Assembly (NCBI RefSeq): GCF_026659735.1
Contig: NZ_JANSKK010000002.1
Span: 248,001 to 312,000, forward strand
Source of the DNA: Staphylococcus pettenkoferi
GTDB lineage: Bacteria > Bacillota > Bacilli > Staphylococcales > Staphylococcaceae
Direction: 5' to 3'
DNA: 64,000 bases
The notes beneath the pieces were generated by a model. It ran no database searches. It was given only the letters and a program-made list of their open reading frames with translations, and was not told where the DNA came from. A program made the translations under genes and the position numbers. Within the stretch, counting starts at the first letter, position 1, and every line of letters begins with the position of its first letter. Shown here piece after piece: positions 50,415-60,264 of the stretch.

Positions 50415-51749
50415 CTACTTCGAATTTAAAGTTTCCATTCTCTCTTTATCATTACGATCAGGCTCACGTAATTTAATGACGAAAGCGACGATGACTGCGA
50501 TGAGCATAATGAACAGAATTGGCGTAATGAATGTTGAGAATAATTGACCGTGAATCATAATATTCGCAAACTCTGTAAATAATTTGAAGAAGAGTATGCT
50601 AATAATAAAGAGATGTAAATAATAGAATCGATTTTTAAAGTAATTGGTTAACGTCAATAACACATAAACGATCATGATTAACATGAGCAAGAATAAAGTG
50701 ATCCACTCAATAACGTACTGCGTTTGTGATAACTCCCAATTTCCTGACATAAACAAGGAACTTCTGTTGTGTAACTCAATGAGTGTAAAGAAGAGCATAA
50801 TTCCTGCACAAATTAATTCAATATATAACGATTTCAACCATTTCGGTTTGCGCATCCATTTCGGTACATCATCTTCCTGAATATCGATGCGCTGTTTCCA
50901 TTTATCAACGAACTGATCTTTCTTGTTACGCATCTTTTCAATATCCATACTACGACGTGTCTTATGAGTAATTTCAGTCGTTTTATCTTGTAAGTGTTTA
51001 ATACGTTCTTTCGTTTGGTTCGTCATTGACTCTTTGTTCGTCCGTGATAATTCTGGTTCTTCTTCACCTAACTCTTGCTTAGTTAACGGAAGAGAGCGAC
51101 GTAAGAACAAGAAGTTCCAAATCGCCATTTGACCGAGTAACCACATCACTAAGAAGAAGGCATTCACACTTAAGATGTCAATCGGGATAATATCATTGTT
51201 GTCTACACGGCCATAAAGCACAACTTGCGTGATAAGGTAAGAAATACCATAGCTAAAGATAATCCATAAATAATGATATTTACGGTGATTTGGATTTAAA
51301 TCATCTTTATAAACGATATAACCAATGTGAATGATAAAAGGAATCACAAAGATAATCGCAAAGAAACTGTAAACTTGCGTCATTAAGACGAGTGTAATGA
51401 TGAAGAATAGTATTCCGATGACTAAGAAGAATACAGAAATATCATAGTCGTAAGAAGTTGTTCTGAACAACAGAATACCTATACCGATAACTAATAAACC
51501 GAACAGAATGATGATAATCGCACTGACGATTGGAAAGCTACCAATAAACGTACTCATGACTCGAATAATTTCTGCAAAGAATGCGTTAATAAAGTCCCAT
51601 ACATTATGTATGTTTAAGTTGATCTTATCTTTCCCATTAAGCATGTGAATGAAAGATAAATTGAGTAATATAATAACACCTATTAACAGTGCGACTGCAC
51701 CGATAATATAGCTGTATATAATTTCGGCGTGTTTTTTAAGGAAAGACAT
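50415..51749 (-). CDS. auxA: Polytopic membrane protein, probable AuxA
   Basis: 444 residues. About six to seven hydrophobic segments occur in the first 225 residues, a charged cytoplasmic segment at about 230-300 (Lys/Glu/Arg-rich helix), and three to four more helices at about 310-425. GAGGTG lies before the ATG. In S. aureus the membrane protein encoded a few genes from ptsH has been described as AuxA, which assists lipoteichoic acid assembly and beta-lactam resistance. The name rests on location, length and topology; I could not align the sequences. Confidence 0.6.
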   Translation of the reverse strand: MSFLKKHAEIIYSYIIGAVALLIGVIILLNLSFIHMLNGKDKINLNIHNVWDFINAFFAEIIRVMSTFIGSFPIVSAIIIILFGLLVIGIGILLFRTTSYDYDISVFFLVIGILFFIITLVLMTQVYSFFAIIFVIPFIIHIGYIVYKDDLNPNHRKYHYLWIIFSYGISYLITQVVLYGRVDNNDIIPIDILSVNAFFLVMWLLGQMAIWNFLFLRRSLPLTKQELGEEEPELSRTNKESMTNQTKERIKHLQDKTTEITHKTRRSMDIEKMRNKKDQFVDKWKQRIDIQEDDVPKWMRKPKWLKSLYIELICAGIMLFFTLIELHNRSSLFMSGNWELSQTQYVIEWITLFLLMLIMIVYVLLTLTNYFKNRFYYLHLFIISILFFKLFTEFANIMIHGQLFSTFITPILFIMLIAVIVAFVIKLREPDRNDKERMETLNSK

Positions 51750-52194
51750 TCATTTCACCTCAAAACAATTATATATGAACATATCCATGTTGTCTCTATA
51801 TCGTACAAGAAATAGGTCTAGAGACCGAAATTTCTCACACTTTTCTCGCTTATGATTAAACATAATCCACAATGTCCGTATCAGTATGTAGAAACATTGA
51901 AAACAAGTGACGATGGTGCTTTGTCACACCAATTTATAAATTTGATTTCTTTTCTGTAAACAAGCTGAGTCGCGATTTGTATTCTCGTTCCCCACTTATG
52001 ATGTAGTGAACAAAGCGCCCATAACACTCAGCGATCGCATTTGAACTTGAGCTTACCCTTCACATTTGCACATTAACTCTGCGTTCGAATGCGGGATAAG
52101 TATGTAAATTATAACGCACGCGACCTATCAACTCAACTTACTTCTACTATTTCCATTTCGCCCAACGAAGAAACGGATTTCACAATATAATTGT
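51750..52194. other. Gene-free region with inverted repeats
   Basis: About 445 bases with no credible gene. Inverted repeats include CGCATTTGAAC (52036-52046) with GTTCGAATGCG (52083-52093). Some stretches resemble decayed intergenic repeats. The right end carries the sigma-B-type promoter listed separately. Confidence 0.5.
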
Positions 52195-52218
52195 GTGTAA
52201 ATACTTTAAAATGGGTAT
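52195..52218 (+). promoter_or_regulatory. Sigma-B-type promoter of a small-protein gene
   Basis: GTGTAA (52195-52200), a 12-base spacer and GGGTAT (52213-52218) match the sigma-B consensus (GTTTAA, 12-15 bases, GGGTAT) with one difference. It lies 43 bases upstream of the start codon. Confidence 0.65.
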
Positions 52219-52260
52219 AGTATTAATGGTAAGAATAATCAACAAAGGAGTCTGATTCCT

Positions 52261-52395
52261 ATGACAAATGAAGATAAAAATAAACAAGCAGCTGAACAAG
52301 CGAAAGAACAAGAAGAGCAATTAAAGGATAAGAAAGAACAAGCCGAAGATAACGTTAAAGAAACGAAACAGAACGTCCAAGATTCTTTAGATTAA
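52261..52395 (+). CDS. Small highly charged protein under a sigma-B-type promoter
   Basis: 44 residues starting MTNEDKNKQAAEQAKEQEEQ and ending NVQDSLD. It consists almost only of Lys, Glu, Gln, Asp, Asn and Ala in a helical pattern, without Cys, Trp, Phe, Tyr or Pro. It is preceded by AAAGGAGT nine bases before the ATG. The composition recalls small hydrophilic general stress proteins (CsbD-like or LEA-like), but I see no diagnostic motif. The sigma-B promoter and terminator-like repeat downstream suggest a monocistronic general stress gene. Confidence 0.7.
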   Translation: MTNEDKNKQAAEQAKEQEEQLKDKKEQAEDNVKETKQNVQDSLD

Positions 52396-52466
52396 TATCT
52401 AAGCAACGTTTCAATTTCTAGTAACAATGTATTGTATAATTTATACCGATCTATAACGAATCATCC

Positions 52467-52510
52467 TGCACGCGTCACTCACACCTAGTATCATGTGGCG
52501 CGTGCATTTT
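52467..52510 (+). terminator. Inverted repeat after the small stress gene
   Basis: TGCACGCG pairs with CGCGTGCA around a loop with further CAC/GTG pairing, followed by TTTTCA. It is about 75 bases past the stop. Confidence 0.6.
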
Positions 52511-52586
52511 CACGTGCATTTTAATGTAATTATACTACTCTATGACCTCGCTAAACCGAACTTCTCTGACATATCTCAAGAAAGCC

Positions 52587-52615
52587 TTGACAATCGTTCT
52601 CAACCAGTCTACATT
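52587..52615 (+). promoter_or_regulatory. Sigma-A promoter of the TPP riboswitch-ykoEDC operon
   Basis: TTGACA (52587-52592), a 17-base spacer and TACATT (52610-52615). It would start transcription about 20 bases before the aptamer. Confidence 0.75.
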
Positions 52616-52640
52616 AGAATTAAATTACAAATCAATCTAA

Positions 52641-52733
52641 CGCACTAGGGGTGTTATGTTATAACTGAGATGAGGTAGAACCTCAAACCCTTTGAACCTG
52701 ATCTAGATGATACTAGCGTAGGAAAGTGAGCGA
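52641..52733 (+). ncRNA. TPP riboswitch (THI element)
   Basis: The conserved segments are in order: AGGGGTG near 52647, CTGAGATGAGG at about 52665-52675, ACCCTTTGAACCTGATC at about 52687-52703, and the 3' strand TAGCGTAGGAAAGTG at about 52713-52728. These are the hallmarks of the thiamine pyrophosphate aptamer. It precedes a terminator and the ykoE gene, so TPP binding should switch off the transporter operon. Confidence 0.95.
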
Positions 52734-52749
52734 TTACTATTATGTTAAG

Positions 52750-52774
52750 CTCTGCCTTTTATGACTCGGCAGAG
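52750..52774 (+). promoter_or_regulatory. Hairpin in the TPP riboswitch expression platform
   Basis: CTCTGCC (52750-52756) pairs with GGCAGAG (52768-52774). It lies between the aptamer and the final terminator, and is followed by a U-rich, C-containing stretch. It may be an antiterminator part or a first terminator. Confidence 0.55.
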
Positions 52775-52810
52775 TCTTCATCCAATGTTTATTTCTTTCT
52801 GTTTGTTTTT

Positions 52811-52843
52811 CGCGCAACTTCTAGATGAGGTTGTGCGTTTTTT
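52811..52843 (+). terminator. Riboswitch-controlled terminator before ykoE
   Basis: CGCGCAAC (52811-52818) pairs with GTTGTGCG (52830-52837), with one G-U pair, followed by TTTTTTATT. It ends about 17 bases before the ykoE start, directly beside the GGGAGGA ribosome site. Confidence 0.82.
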
Positions 52844-52860
52844 ATTGGGAGGAAATAGAT

Positions 52861-53445
52861 ATGACAAGAGCTTCAAGAGGTTTAAAGCTATCCGACATAC
52901 TCGTCACAGTCTTAATTGCAGTCGTCTTCGCGATTATTTATAACGTTTGGCATTTCGTGTATGATTTTTCTAAAATATCTGGTTTGCACGTAGAAGAAAT
53001 CGTCTACGGCATGTGGTTTATGGCAGCAGTCGTTGCTTATCTCATTATTCCTAAACCTGGTATCGCAATTCTAGCTGAGTTTGCAGCAGGGGCTGGTGAA
53101 ACGATCGTTATGGGCCGCTTCGATGTCCCTACGATGATTTACGGTTTACTCCAAGGTGTAGCTTGTGAGGTTATCTTCCTCATCTTCCGCTACAAATCTC
53201 GTTCAGCTGCAGTAGCTATGCTTGCTGGGTTAATGGCAGCGATTATTACCTTGCCACTCGACTTCGCGTATGGCTACCTTAATGAGTTATCAGGTTGGAA
53301 CTTAACACTGTACATCGTCTTCAGATTAATCGGTGGTCTGTTAGTCGCTGGTTTACTGTCTTACTACATCGTCAAGGCGCTGGATCAGACCGGAGTGACC
53401 AAACTCTTCAGACCTGCATCTAAAAAAGATTACGATAACTTGTAA
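52861..53445 (+). CDS. ykoE: ECF transporter substrate-binding component YkoE (thiamine/HMP)
   Basis: 194 residues from the ATG at 52861 after GGGAGGA. It has about five or six membrane helices (LSDILVTVLIAVVFAIIYNVW, about 10-30, and others). The membrane-integral S component of an energy-coupling factor importer recognises hydroxymethylpyrimidine or thiamine. Control by the upstream TPP riboswitch and linkage to ykoD and ykoC strongly support a thiamine-related substrate. YkoF, present in Bacillus, is absent here. Confidence 0.9.
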   Translation: MTRASRGLKLSDILVTVLIAVVFAIIYNVWHFVYDFSKISGLHVEEIVYGMWFMAAVVAYLIIPKPGIAILAEFAAGAGETIVMGRFDVPTMIYGLLQGVACEVIFLIFRYKSRSAAVAMLAGLMAAIITLPLDFAYGYLNELSGWNLTLYIVFRLIGGLLVAGLLSYYIVKALDQTGVTKLFRPASKKDYDNL

Positions 53446-53457
53446 GGAGACGATACT

Positions 53458-54867
53458 GTGCTATCGACTAAAAATTTACGTCTGAAGTATCCGAATGGTG
53501 AACATAAGATCTTCGACGGTCTCAATTTAACCATTCATGACAAAGAGAAAGTACTCTTACTCGGTCCCTCTGGAGCGGGTAAGAGTACCTTATTAAATGT
53601 GCTAAGTGGCATCGTTCCCGAATTAATCGAACTGCCAATGAAATATGACGAATTACATATTGATCAACATTGTGGCATGATTTTTCAAGATCCTGACACA
53701 CAGTTCTGCATGCCGAAAGTGAAGGAAGAACTAGGCTTTATACTTGAGAATCGACAAGTGCCACGTTCCGAAATGGACCAAGCGATTCAACGCGCTTTAG
53801 ATTCAGTAGGTCTCAATGTTGATCCTGATCAATACGTCAACCAGCTCAGCGGCGGTATGAAACAGAAATTAGCGATTGCAGAAACGTTACTGCAACAAGC
53901 TGAGACCCTTTTCCTAGATGAGCCAACAGCTATGCTTGATACAGAAGCCACAGCTGAATTGTGGAGCAAGATTAAGGATTTCTGGGAAGACCAAACTGTC
54001 GTGATCGTGGAGCATAAAGTGGAGCATATTTGGGAACACATCGACCGTGTCATACTACTCAATTACAACGCTGAGATTATCGCTGACGACAAGCCGGAAG
54101 CGATTCTCGCTCAACACGAGGAGCTACTTACCGAGTACGGGGTATGGCATCCAAATGCATGGGATTACGCACCTAAAGCACAGGACACATCCTCCACCCT
54201 TACTGACCCCGTCTTCCATTATCAAGATGGGGCCATTCGTCGCGGTAACAAGACGTTGATTGCTCTTGACGAATTTACAGTTTCCTTAGGTGAGTGGATC
54301 ACGATTACAGGTAAAAATGGTACCGGCAAAACGACATTGCTCGAATCTATGATGCAATTGATTAAATACGACGGCAAGATGTCCTATAACGGCCATCATT
54401 TGAAGAAGATTAAAGATGCCGCGCAACACATGTATCTCGTCTATCAAAATCCAGAGTTACAGTTTATTACGCAATCGGTTTATGATGAAATCTTTATTCA
54501 ATTTAGTCAAAAAGATAATAAGGAAGCACAACAACAAACTGAAGACATGTTACGCTTACTCAATTTAGAGCGTGTGCAGAACCAGCATCCGTTCGAATTA
54601 TCTATGGGGCAAAAGCGTCGACTGAGTGTGGCAACCGCGTTAAGTTCACCTGCAGATATTATCATGCTAGATGAACCGACCTTTGGGTTAGATAGTCATA
54701 ATACTTTTAACTTGATCCAACTCTTCCAAGAACGTGTAGCACAAGGTCAGACGATTATCATGATTACACACGACCCAGAAATTATTGCGCGCTATCCTTC
54801 TCGACAAATTCACGTCGAAAATCAGCAGTTACATGAAGTAAGAAAGACAGGTGATATGCATGTTTGA
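53458..54867 (+). CDS. ykoD: ECF transporter ATPase YkoD (duplicated ABC domains)
   Basis: 469 residues from a GTG with AAGGAGA seven to eight bases upstream. Two ABC ATPase domains are fused: Walker A GPSGAGKSTLL (about 36-46) with signature LSGGMKQKLAIAE, and Walker A GKNGTGKTTLL (about 283-293) with signature LSMGQKRRLSVA and Walker B IIMLDEPTFGLD. One chain thus supplies both nucleotide sites. It overlaps ykoC by eight bases. Confidence 0.93.
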   Translation: MLSTKNLRLKYPNGEHKIFDGLNLTIHDKEKVLLLGPSGAGKSTLLNVLSGIVPELIELPMKYDELHIDQHCGMIFQDPDTQFCMPKVKEELGFILENRQVPRSEMDQAIQRALDSVGLNVDPDQYVNQLSGGMKQKLAIAETLLQQAETLFLDEPTAMLDTEATAELWSKIKDFWEDQTVVIVEHKVEHIWEHIDRVILLNYNAEIIADDKPEAILAQHEELLTEYGVWHPNAWDYAPKAQDTSSTLTDPVFHYQDGAIRRGNKTLIALDEFTVSLGEWITITGKNGTGKTTLLESMMQLIKYDGKMSYNGHHLKKIKDAAQHMYLVYQNPELQFITQSVYDEIFIQFSQKDNKEAQQQTEDMLRLLNLERVQNQHPFELSMGQKRRLSVATALSSPADIIMLDEPTFGLDSHNTFNLIQLFQERVAQGQTIIMITHDPEIIARYPSRQIHVENQQLHEVRKTGDMHV

Positions 54868-55663
54868 AGCGTGGAAAGTACGCAACACCTTTATTCATGA
54901 TGTCAATGTAATTACGAAGATTGTGATGGCGATACTCTTATTCGTCTTCGTCATCTTTATTCACCAATTCGATATCATGATTTATACAACGCTACTTATG
55001 TTTCTGTTTCTCGTCTTATTTAACGGCGTGCAGTTTAAAGTTGTGGGTATCTTCACCTTCTTCGCAATCTTGTTTGCGATTATATCGTCTTTATCTATGA
55101 TTCTTTATGGAGAAGGAACACATACCATATTTAAACTTGGTTTTATCCATATCACACGGGAGAGTTTCATTCGAGGTATACATTTATCGTTACGTTTATT
55201 AACGGTCTCTTCTATGGGAATCCTGATTTCATTAACTTCTGAAATCGTCATGATTTTTTACAGTATGATGCAACACTTAAAGGTGAAACCGAAATTTGCT
55301 TACGCCTTTATGGCAGCCATTCGTATGGTGCCAATTATGATCACATCATTTATCCAATTGCGTCATTCACTCAAGATGCGTTATCAAGTTATAGACGCAC
55401 AACACTATCGTGGGCTGAAACGTTTGAAACATTTGTTTATCCCGTTGCTCAGTCAGAACATCCGTCGTGCACATCAACTTTCTGTCGCGATGGAGAAGAA
55501 AGGCTTCCAAGATGGTCCACGTACGTACTACTACAAAGCACCATTTTCATACAAAGATATCGTCTTTATCGTTGTGACCCTAGCACTACTCGCTATCATT
55601 TGTTATCTGGCACACGTACTACCACTTACAGGTATTCCAGATGTACGTAGCCACAATTTCTAA
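54860..55663 (+). CDS. ykoC: ECF transporter transmembrane component YkoC
   Basis: 267 residues from the ATG at 54860, just past AGGTG (a GTG at 54851 is a less likely start). It has about five membrane helices and the CbiQ/EcfT-type arginine-containing motifs AIRMVPIM (about 153-160) and DAQHYRGLKRLKH (about 180-193) that couple to the ATPase. It is the last gene of the riboswitch-controlled operon. Confidence 0.88.
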   Translation: MFEAWKVRNTFIHDVNVITKIVMAILLFVFVIFIHQFDIMIYTTLLMFLFLVLFNGVQFKVVGIFTFFAILFAIISSLSMILYGEGTHTIFKLGFIHITRESFIRGIHLSLRLLTVSSMGILISLTSEIVMIFYSMMQHLKVKPKFAYAFMAAIRMVPIMITSFIQLRHSLKMRYQVIDAQHYRGLKRLKHLFIPLLSQNIRRAHQLSVAMEKKGFQDGPRTYYYKAPFSYKDIVFIVVTLALLAIICYLAHVLPLTGIPDVRSHNF

Positions 55664-55802
55664 CTATTTTTCTTAGGTTTAGTAAAAGGCGAGCTGATTT
55701 GGCAAGAGAAAATGATGGCTCTTAGTCGATAATAGTCAGCCCCTTTTATCACTAAACAATGCTGAACTTTAAGATAATCATTGACATTCATCATATCTTA
55801 AA

Positions 55803-55835
55803 AACCCCGTTCCAAACAATTCATGGAACGGGGTT
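55803..55835. terminator. Terminator between ykoC and purD
   Basis: AACCCCGTTCC pairs with GGAACGGGGTT around an 11-nt loop, followed on the minus strand by TTTTAAG; it ends the purine operon and can act for ykoC. Confidence 0.85.
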
Positions 55836-55903
55836 AAATTATGTCTAGTTGCACATTCTTCTAAAGTAAGTTAGCATGCTCAGCACTCAATTACTACTCC
55901 AGC

Positions 55904-57145
55904 TTAACGTAACGCTTTGTCACTAATATCATTACGATAGAATAAAGCATCATTAGCTACAGATTCTACTGCTTCATAAGCAGCCTTCTTCGCTTCAGCA
56001 ATATCTTTGCCTTCTCCTAAAGCCAAGATTACACGCCCACCTGAAGTAACGAAGTGGTCGCTTTCTTTTTTCAAACCACTCACGAAATATTTACCTTCAT
56101 CTAAAGTGAAGCCAGAGACTTCTCTACCTTTCTCATAGCTACCTGGATAGCCTTTAGATGCAAGCATCACTCCGACAACAGCTTGATCTTTCCACTTAAA
56201 GTGAATCGGTTGTTTCGCATCTAAGTCGAGAATATGTTGCATCAAGTCACTTTCCATACGAGTGAGTAAGACTTGCGCTTCTGGGTCTCCGAAGCGTGCA
56301 TTGAACTCAATCACTTTCGGGCCTTCTTTAGTGAGAATCGCACCGATGTACAATAATCCGAAGAAATGATAGCCTTCTTGCTCCATCGCTTGAGCAATTG
56401 GTTGTGCAATTTGACGGTTCGTTTCTTCAATGACTTCTGAGCTGATATGTGGAACAGGACAGTAAGCACCCATACCGCCAGTGTTCGGACCTTGGTCATT
56501 GTCGAACGCACGTTTATGGTCTTGCGCAATACAATCGAATGGCACGGCGTAGTCTCCATTCACGAGGGTCATGAGTGAGAATTCTTCACCTTCGAGATAC
56601 GTTTCAAACACGACAACTTCATTTTCAGTAGGATATAATTTATCAACCGCTTCTACTGCTTCGTCGTAATTCTCCGCAATAATAACGCCTTTCCCTGCAG
56701 CGAGCCCATCTTTCTTTAACACTACTGGATAGTCGCAGGATTGAATGTATGCTTGCGCTTCCGTCTTGTTCGTAATTTCACGATAGTCAGCCGTTGGAAT
56801 GTCGTACTTAGCCATCAATTTCTTCGCAAATGATTTAGAGCCTTCAATTTGAGCAGCTGCTTGCGTTGGACCAAAGACTTTAATATCTACAGCTAACAAG
56901 CGATCTGCTAAACCTTCAGTCAATGGCTGTTCAGGGCCTACAACGACCCATTCAATACCTTGTTGCTGCGCGAAATCAACGATATCATCATGAGCACTTT
57001 CAGCAATATCAGTGTGAACTTCAGCGACTTGAGCCATCGCGTCACTTCCTGGAATCGCATGAACTTCGTCAACGAGCGGCGATTGATTTAACTTATGTGC
57101 AAGTACATGTTCGCGCCCACCTGCACCAATCACTAACACTTTCAT
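55904..57145 (-). CDS. purD: Phosphoribosylamine-glycine ligase
   Basis: 413 residues. The N-terminal nucleotide-binding-like motif is [19 protein letters not shown]; the ATP-grasp domain carries [14 protein letters not shown] (about 141-154), [24 protein letters not shown] (about 210-233) and [12 protein letters not shown] (about 282-293). It makes GAR from phosphoribosylamine, glycine and ATP, the second step of purine synthesis. AGGAGG precedes the ATG; it is the last gene of the operon. Confidence 0.97.
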   Translation of the reverse strand: MKVLVIGAGGREHVLAHKLNQSPLVDEVHAIPGSDAMAQVAEVHTDIAESAHDDIVDFAQQQGIEWVVVGPEQPLTEGLADRLLAVDIKVFGPTQAAAQIEGSKSFAKKLMAKYDIPTADYREITNKTEAQAYIQSCDYPVVLKKDGLAAGKGVIIAENYDEAVEAVDKLYPTENEVVVFETYLEGEEFSLMTLVNGDYAVPFDCIAQDHKRAFDNDQGPNTGGMGAYCPVPHISSEVIEETNRQIAQPIAQAMEQEGYHFFGLLYIGAILTKEGPKVIEFNARFGDPEAQVLLTRMESDLMQHILDLDAKQPIHFKWKDQAVVGVMLASKGYPGSYEKGREVSGFTLDEGKYFVSGLKKESDHFVTSGGRVILALGEGKDIAEAKKAAYEAVESVANDALFYRNDISDKALR

Positions 57146-57168
57146 CTTTCTACCTCCTGTAGTTGAGA

Positions 57169-58647
57169 TTAATGTTTAAAATGACGTTCTCCTGTCGTTA
57201 CCATAGCAATACCATGTTTGTTCGCCATATCGATAGAATCTTGGTCTTTGATTGAACCTCCTGGTTGAATAATTGCTTTGATACCATGTTTCGCTGCGAG
57301 CTCTACTGTATCATCCATTGGGAAGAAACCATCAGAAACCATCGCAACATTATCGTCAATACCAATTGCTCTTTCAATCGCAATTTCAGCAGAACCTACA
57401 CGATTCATTTGCCCTGCACCAATACCGACAGTTTGTTGTGGATTGCTGAGGATCACCGCGTTACTTTTAACTGCTGCAACGACTTTCCAACCTAAGAGCA
57501 TTGCATCCCATTGTGCTTCAGTAGGCTCTGTATCAGTTACGACTTTCATATCTTCACGAGTGATGGTAGAGTGGTCTTTCTCCTGAACGAGATAACCACC
57601 AGAAACAGATACGAACTCTTCTTCATCATCATTCACTGACATATCAATTTCTAACAAGCGGATATTCTTCTTCTGTTGTAATACATCAAGCGCATCTTGA
57701 GAGAATTCCGGTGCAATGACTACTTCTAAGAAGATACTGTGTAATTGTTCAGCAAGTTCTTTTCCAACTGGACGGTTAAGCGCAACGATACCGCCAAAGA
57801 TAGATTGACTATCCGCCTCATAAGCGCGGTTGTAGGCTTCTTCGATAGTGTCACCTACTCCTACACCACATGGGTTCATATGTTTCACCGCTACTGCAGC
57901 TGGCTGTTCAAAGGATTTCGCCAATGTTAACGCTGAGTCTGCGTCTTTAATGTTGTTAAAGCTTAATTGTTTACCATGAAGCTGTTTCGCTCCCGCAATT
58001 GTATTTGGAGCATCAGATTCACGTACGAAGTAAGCAGATTGTTGTGGATTCTCACCATAGCGCAGTGATTCTTTACTATCTTTGAAAAAGTTAACAATCG
58101 CATGATCGTAAGCATTCGTATGTTCGAACACTTTAATCATCAACGATTTACGATACGTTTCATCTAAATCGTCGTTACGTAGACGTTGGATCACTTCATC
58201 ATAATCTTCAGGATGTACAATCGTTGTCACATGTTTGAAGTTCTTAGCTGCCGCACGTAACATCGTTGGTCCACCGATATCGATGTTCTCAATGGCATCC
58301 ATTTCTGTGACATCCGGATTTGCCACTGTTTCTTGGAAAGGATAAAGATTGACAACCACCATGTCGATGAGATCAATATCTTGTTCTTTCAATTGATCAA
58401 GGTGTTCAGATTTATCACGATCAGCTAATATACCACCGTGAACTGCTGGATGTAATGTTTTAACACGTCCATCCATAATTTCGTCAAACTGTGTTAACTT
58501 TGAGATCGATTGAACAGGTACACCTGCCTCTTCGATTGCGCGCATGGTACCTCCAGTAGAATACAATTCGTAGTCCAATTCAGTTAATGCTCGCGCGAAA
58601 TCTACGATACCTGCTTTATTCGATACACTTAATATTGCTTTCTTCAT
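57169..58647 (-). CDS. purH: AICAR transformylase/IMP cyclohydrolase
   Basis: 492 residues. The N-terminal IMP cyclohydrolase domain has [13 protein letters not shown] and [16 protein letters not shown] (about 9-46) with the conserved [11 protein letters not shown] (about 63-73). The transformylase domain carries the catalytic [11 protein letters not shown] (about 252-262) and [12 protein letters not shown] (about 465-476). It catalyses the last two steps to IMP. Confidence 0.97.
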   Translation of the reverse strand: MKKAILSVSNKAGIVDFARALTELDYELYSTGGTMRAIEEAGVPVQSISKLTQFDEIMDGRVKTLHPAVHGGILADRDKSEHLDQLKEQDIDLIDMVVVNLYPFQETVANPDVTEMDAIENIDIGGPTMLRAAAKNFKHVTTIVHPEDYDEVIQRLRNDDLDETYRKSLMIKVFEHTNAYDHAIVNFFKDSKESLRYGENPQQSAYFVRESDAPNTIAGAKQLHGKQLSFNNIKDADSALTLAKSFEQPAAVAVKHMNPCGVGVGDTIEEAYNRAYEADSQSIFGGIVALNRPVGKELAEQLHSIFLEVVIAPEFSQDALDVLQQKKNIRLLEIDMSVNDDEEEFVSVSGGYLVQEKDHSTITREDMKVVTDTEPTEAQWDAMLLGWKVVAAVKSNAVILSNPQQTVGIGAGQMNRVGSAEIAIERAIGIDDNVAMVSDGFFPMDDTVELAAKHGIKAIIQPGGSIKDQDSIDMANKHGIAMVTTGERHFKH

Positions 58648-58665
58648 TACGTTATTTCGCCCCTC

Positions 58666-59232
58666 TTATTGAATAATTTCAGCTATGACTTTCGGATAAA
58701 GTTCATATTCGAGTGATTTCACTCGTTGTTCTAAGTCTGCTTTCGTATCATCTTCATAAATTGGGCACTGACGTTGCTCAATAATTTGGCCCGTATCCAT
58801 ACCACTATCAACATAATGGACAGTAGTTCCGGTTTCTTTGTCACCACTAGTAAAAGCTTGTCCAATCGCATCAACGCCCTTGTACTTCGGTAACAATGAC
58901 GGATGGATATTCAATATTCTGCCTTCATATGCATCCAAGATGGTAGCACTGATCAATTTCATATATCCTGCTAGAATAATCCATTCAACGCCCTCAAGTT
59001 GTAACTGATTGAGTATCGCTTGTTCATAATCAGCTTTGGAATCATAGTCTTTCAATACTGTAATGTGAACATCTAAATCAAATTGCTGCGCACGCTGGAT
59101 ACATTCCGCTTCAACTTGATCAGTATACAGTGCAGTAACCTCAATATTAGGTAAATCTCCTGCTGTCACACGTTGCATAATGTTTTCGAAATTTGTGCCT
59201 GAACCAGAGGCAAAGATTGCTACTTTAACCAT
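58666..59232 (-). CDS. purN: Phosphoribosylglycinamide formyltransferase
   Basis: 188 residues. Motifs are [16 protein letters not shown] (about 4-19, phosphate-binding), LAGYMKLIS (about 88-96), [12 protein letters not shown] (about 108-119, catalytic His) and [13 protein letters not shown] (about 139-151). It formylates GAR using 10-formyltetrahydrofolate. It lies directly after purM with a 3-base gap. Confidence 0.97.
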   Translation of the reverse strand: MVKVAIFASGSGTNFENIMQRVTAGDLPNIEVTALYTDQVEAECIQRAQQFDLDVHITVLKDYDSKADYEQAILNQLQLEGVEWIILAGYMKLISATILDAYEGRILNIHPSLLPKYKGVDAIGQAFTSGDKETGTTVHYVDSGMDTGQIIEQRQCPIYEDDTKADLEQRVKSLEYELYPKVIAEIIQ

Positions 59233-59235
59233 AGA

Positions 59236-60264
59236 TTAAACACCTTTCACCGTTATCGGTTCTTCTGCTTCAGTAATCGTACCGATATGGAATGCTTCAA
59301 CATCTTCTTTGGCTAAAATGTCTATCACGCGCTCCACGTCTGCTTCATCTACAACTAACGTAAAGCCGATACCCATATTAAAAACATTGTACATTTCATC
59401 TGTCTCAATGTGTCCTTGTTGTTGAATCCAATCAAAAACTGGCGGTGTTGGGAAAGTAGCCACATCGACTTCAGCAGATTTGCCTTCTGGTAATGCTCTA
59501 GGGATATTTTCATAGAAACCGCCGCCTGTAATATGTGTCATCGCATGAATCTTCACTTGTTCTTTAACTGCAAGTACAGGCTTAACATATAAACGTGTTG
59601 GCTCAAGGAACACATCTAAATAGGATTTACCGTCAACGAATGTATCATTTAAATCAATATCTGATTGTGCAATCAAACGACGAACGAGACTATAACCGTT
59701 AGAATGTACACCACTTGAAGCCAAACCGATAATGGCTTGTCCTGCTTGGACGCTACTGCCGTCGATGTATTCATCCTTTTCAACAGCACCTACAGCAAAT
59801 CCAGCTAAATCGTACTCACCTTCATGGTACATTTCACCCATCTCAGCAGTTTCGCCACCGATTAATGCCGTATTTGTTTCTTCACAACCATCACTGACAC
59901 CTTTAACAATCTGTTCAATCACTTCGGGAACGACTTTATTCGTTGCGATGTAATCTAAGAAGTAAAGCGGTTCAGCACCTGTAGTTAAGATGTCGTTCAC
60001 ACACATCGCGACAGCATCGATACCAATCGTATCGTGTTTGTCGTGATCAATCGCGAGTTTCAATTTCGTTCCTACACCGTCTGTACCAGAGACCATGACC
60101 GGCGCTTTCATGTTGAGTTGAGATAAATCAAATGTCGCGCCAAAACCGCCAAGACCACCGAGTACTTCAGGGCGCATCGTTCTCTTTACGTGACTCGACA
60201 TACGTTCTACTGCTTCGTAACCTGCGTGAATGTCCACGCCAGCTTCTTGGTATGATTTAGACAT
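59236..60264 (-). CDS. purM: Phosphoribosylformylglycinamidine cyclo-ligase (AIR synthetase)
   Basis: 342 residues from the ATG at 60264 ([20 protein letters not shown]), seven bases past GAGGGG; the upstream extension overlaps purF and lacks a site. Conserved segments are [14 protein letters not shown] (about 59-72), GGETAEM (about 136-142) and [14 protein letters not shown] (about 240-253). It closes the imidazole ring using ATP. The start overlaps the purF stop by eight bases. Confidence 0.96.
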   Translation of the reverse strand: MSKSYQEAGVDIHAGYEAVERMSSHVKRTMRPEVLGGLGGFGATFDLSQLNMKAPVMVSGTDGVGTKLKLAIDHDKHDTIGIDAVAMCVNDILTTGAEPLYFLDYIATNKVVPEVIEQIVKGVSDGCEETNTALIGGETAEMGEMYHEGEYDLAGFAVGAVEKDEYIDGSSVQAGQAIIGLASSGVHSNGYSLVRRLIAQSDIDLNDTFVDGKSYLDVFLEPTRLYVKPVLAVKEQVKIHAMTHITGGGFYENIPRALPEGKSAEVDVATFPTPPVFDWIQQQGHIETDEMYNVFNMGIGFTLVVDEADVERVIDILAKEDVEAFHIGTITEAEEPITVKGV

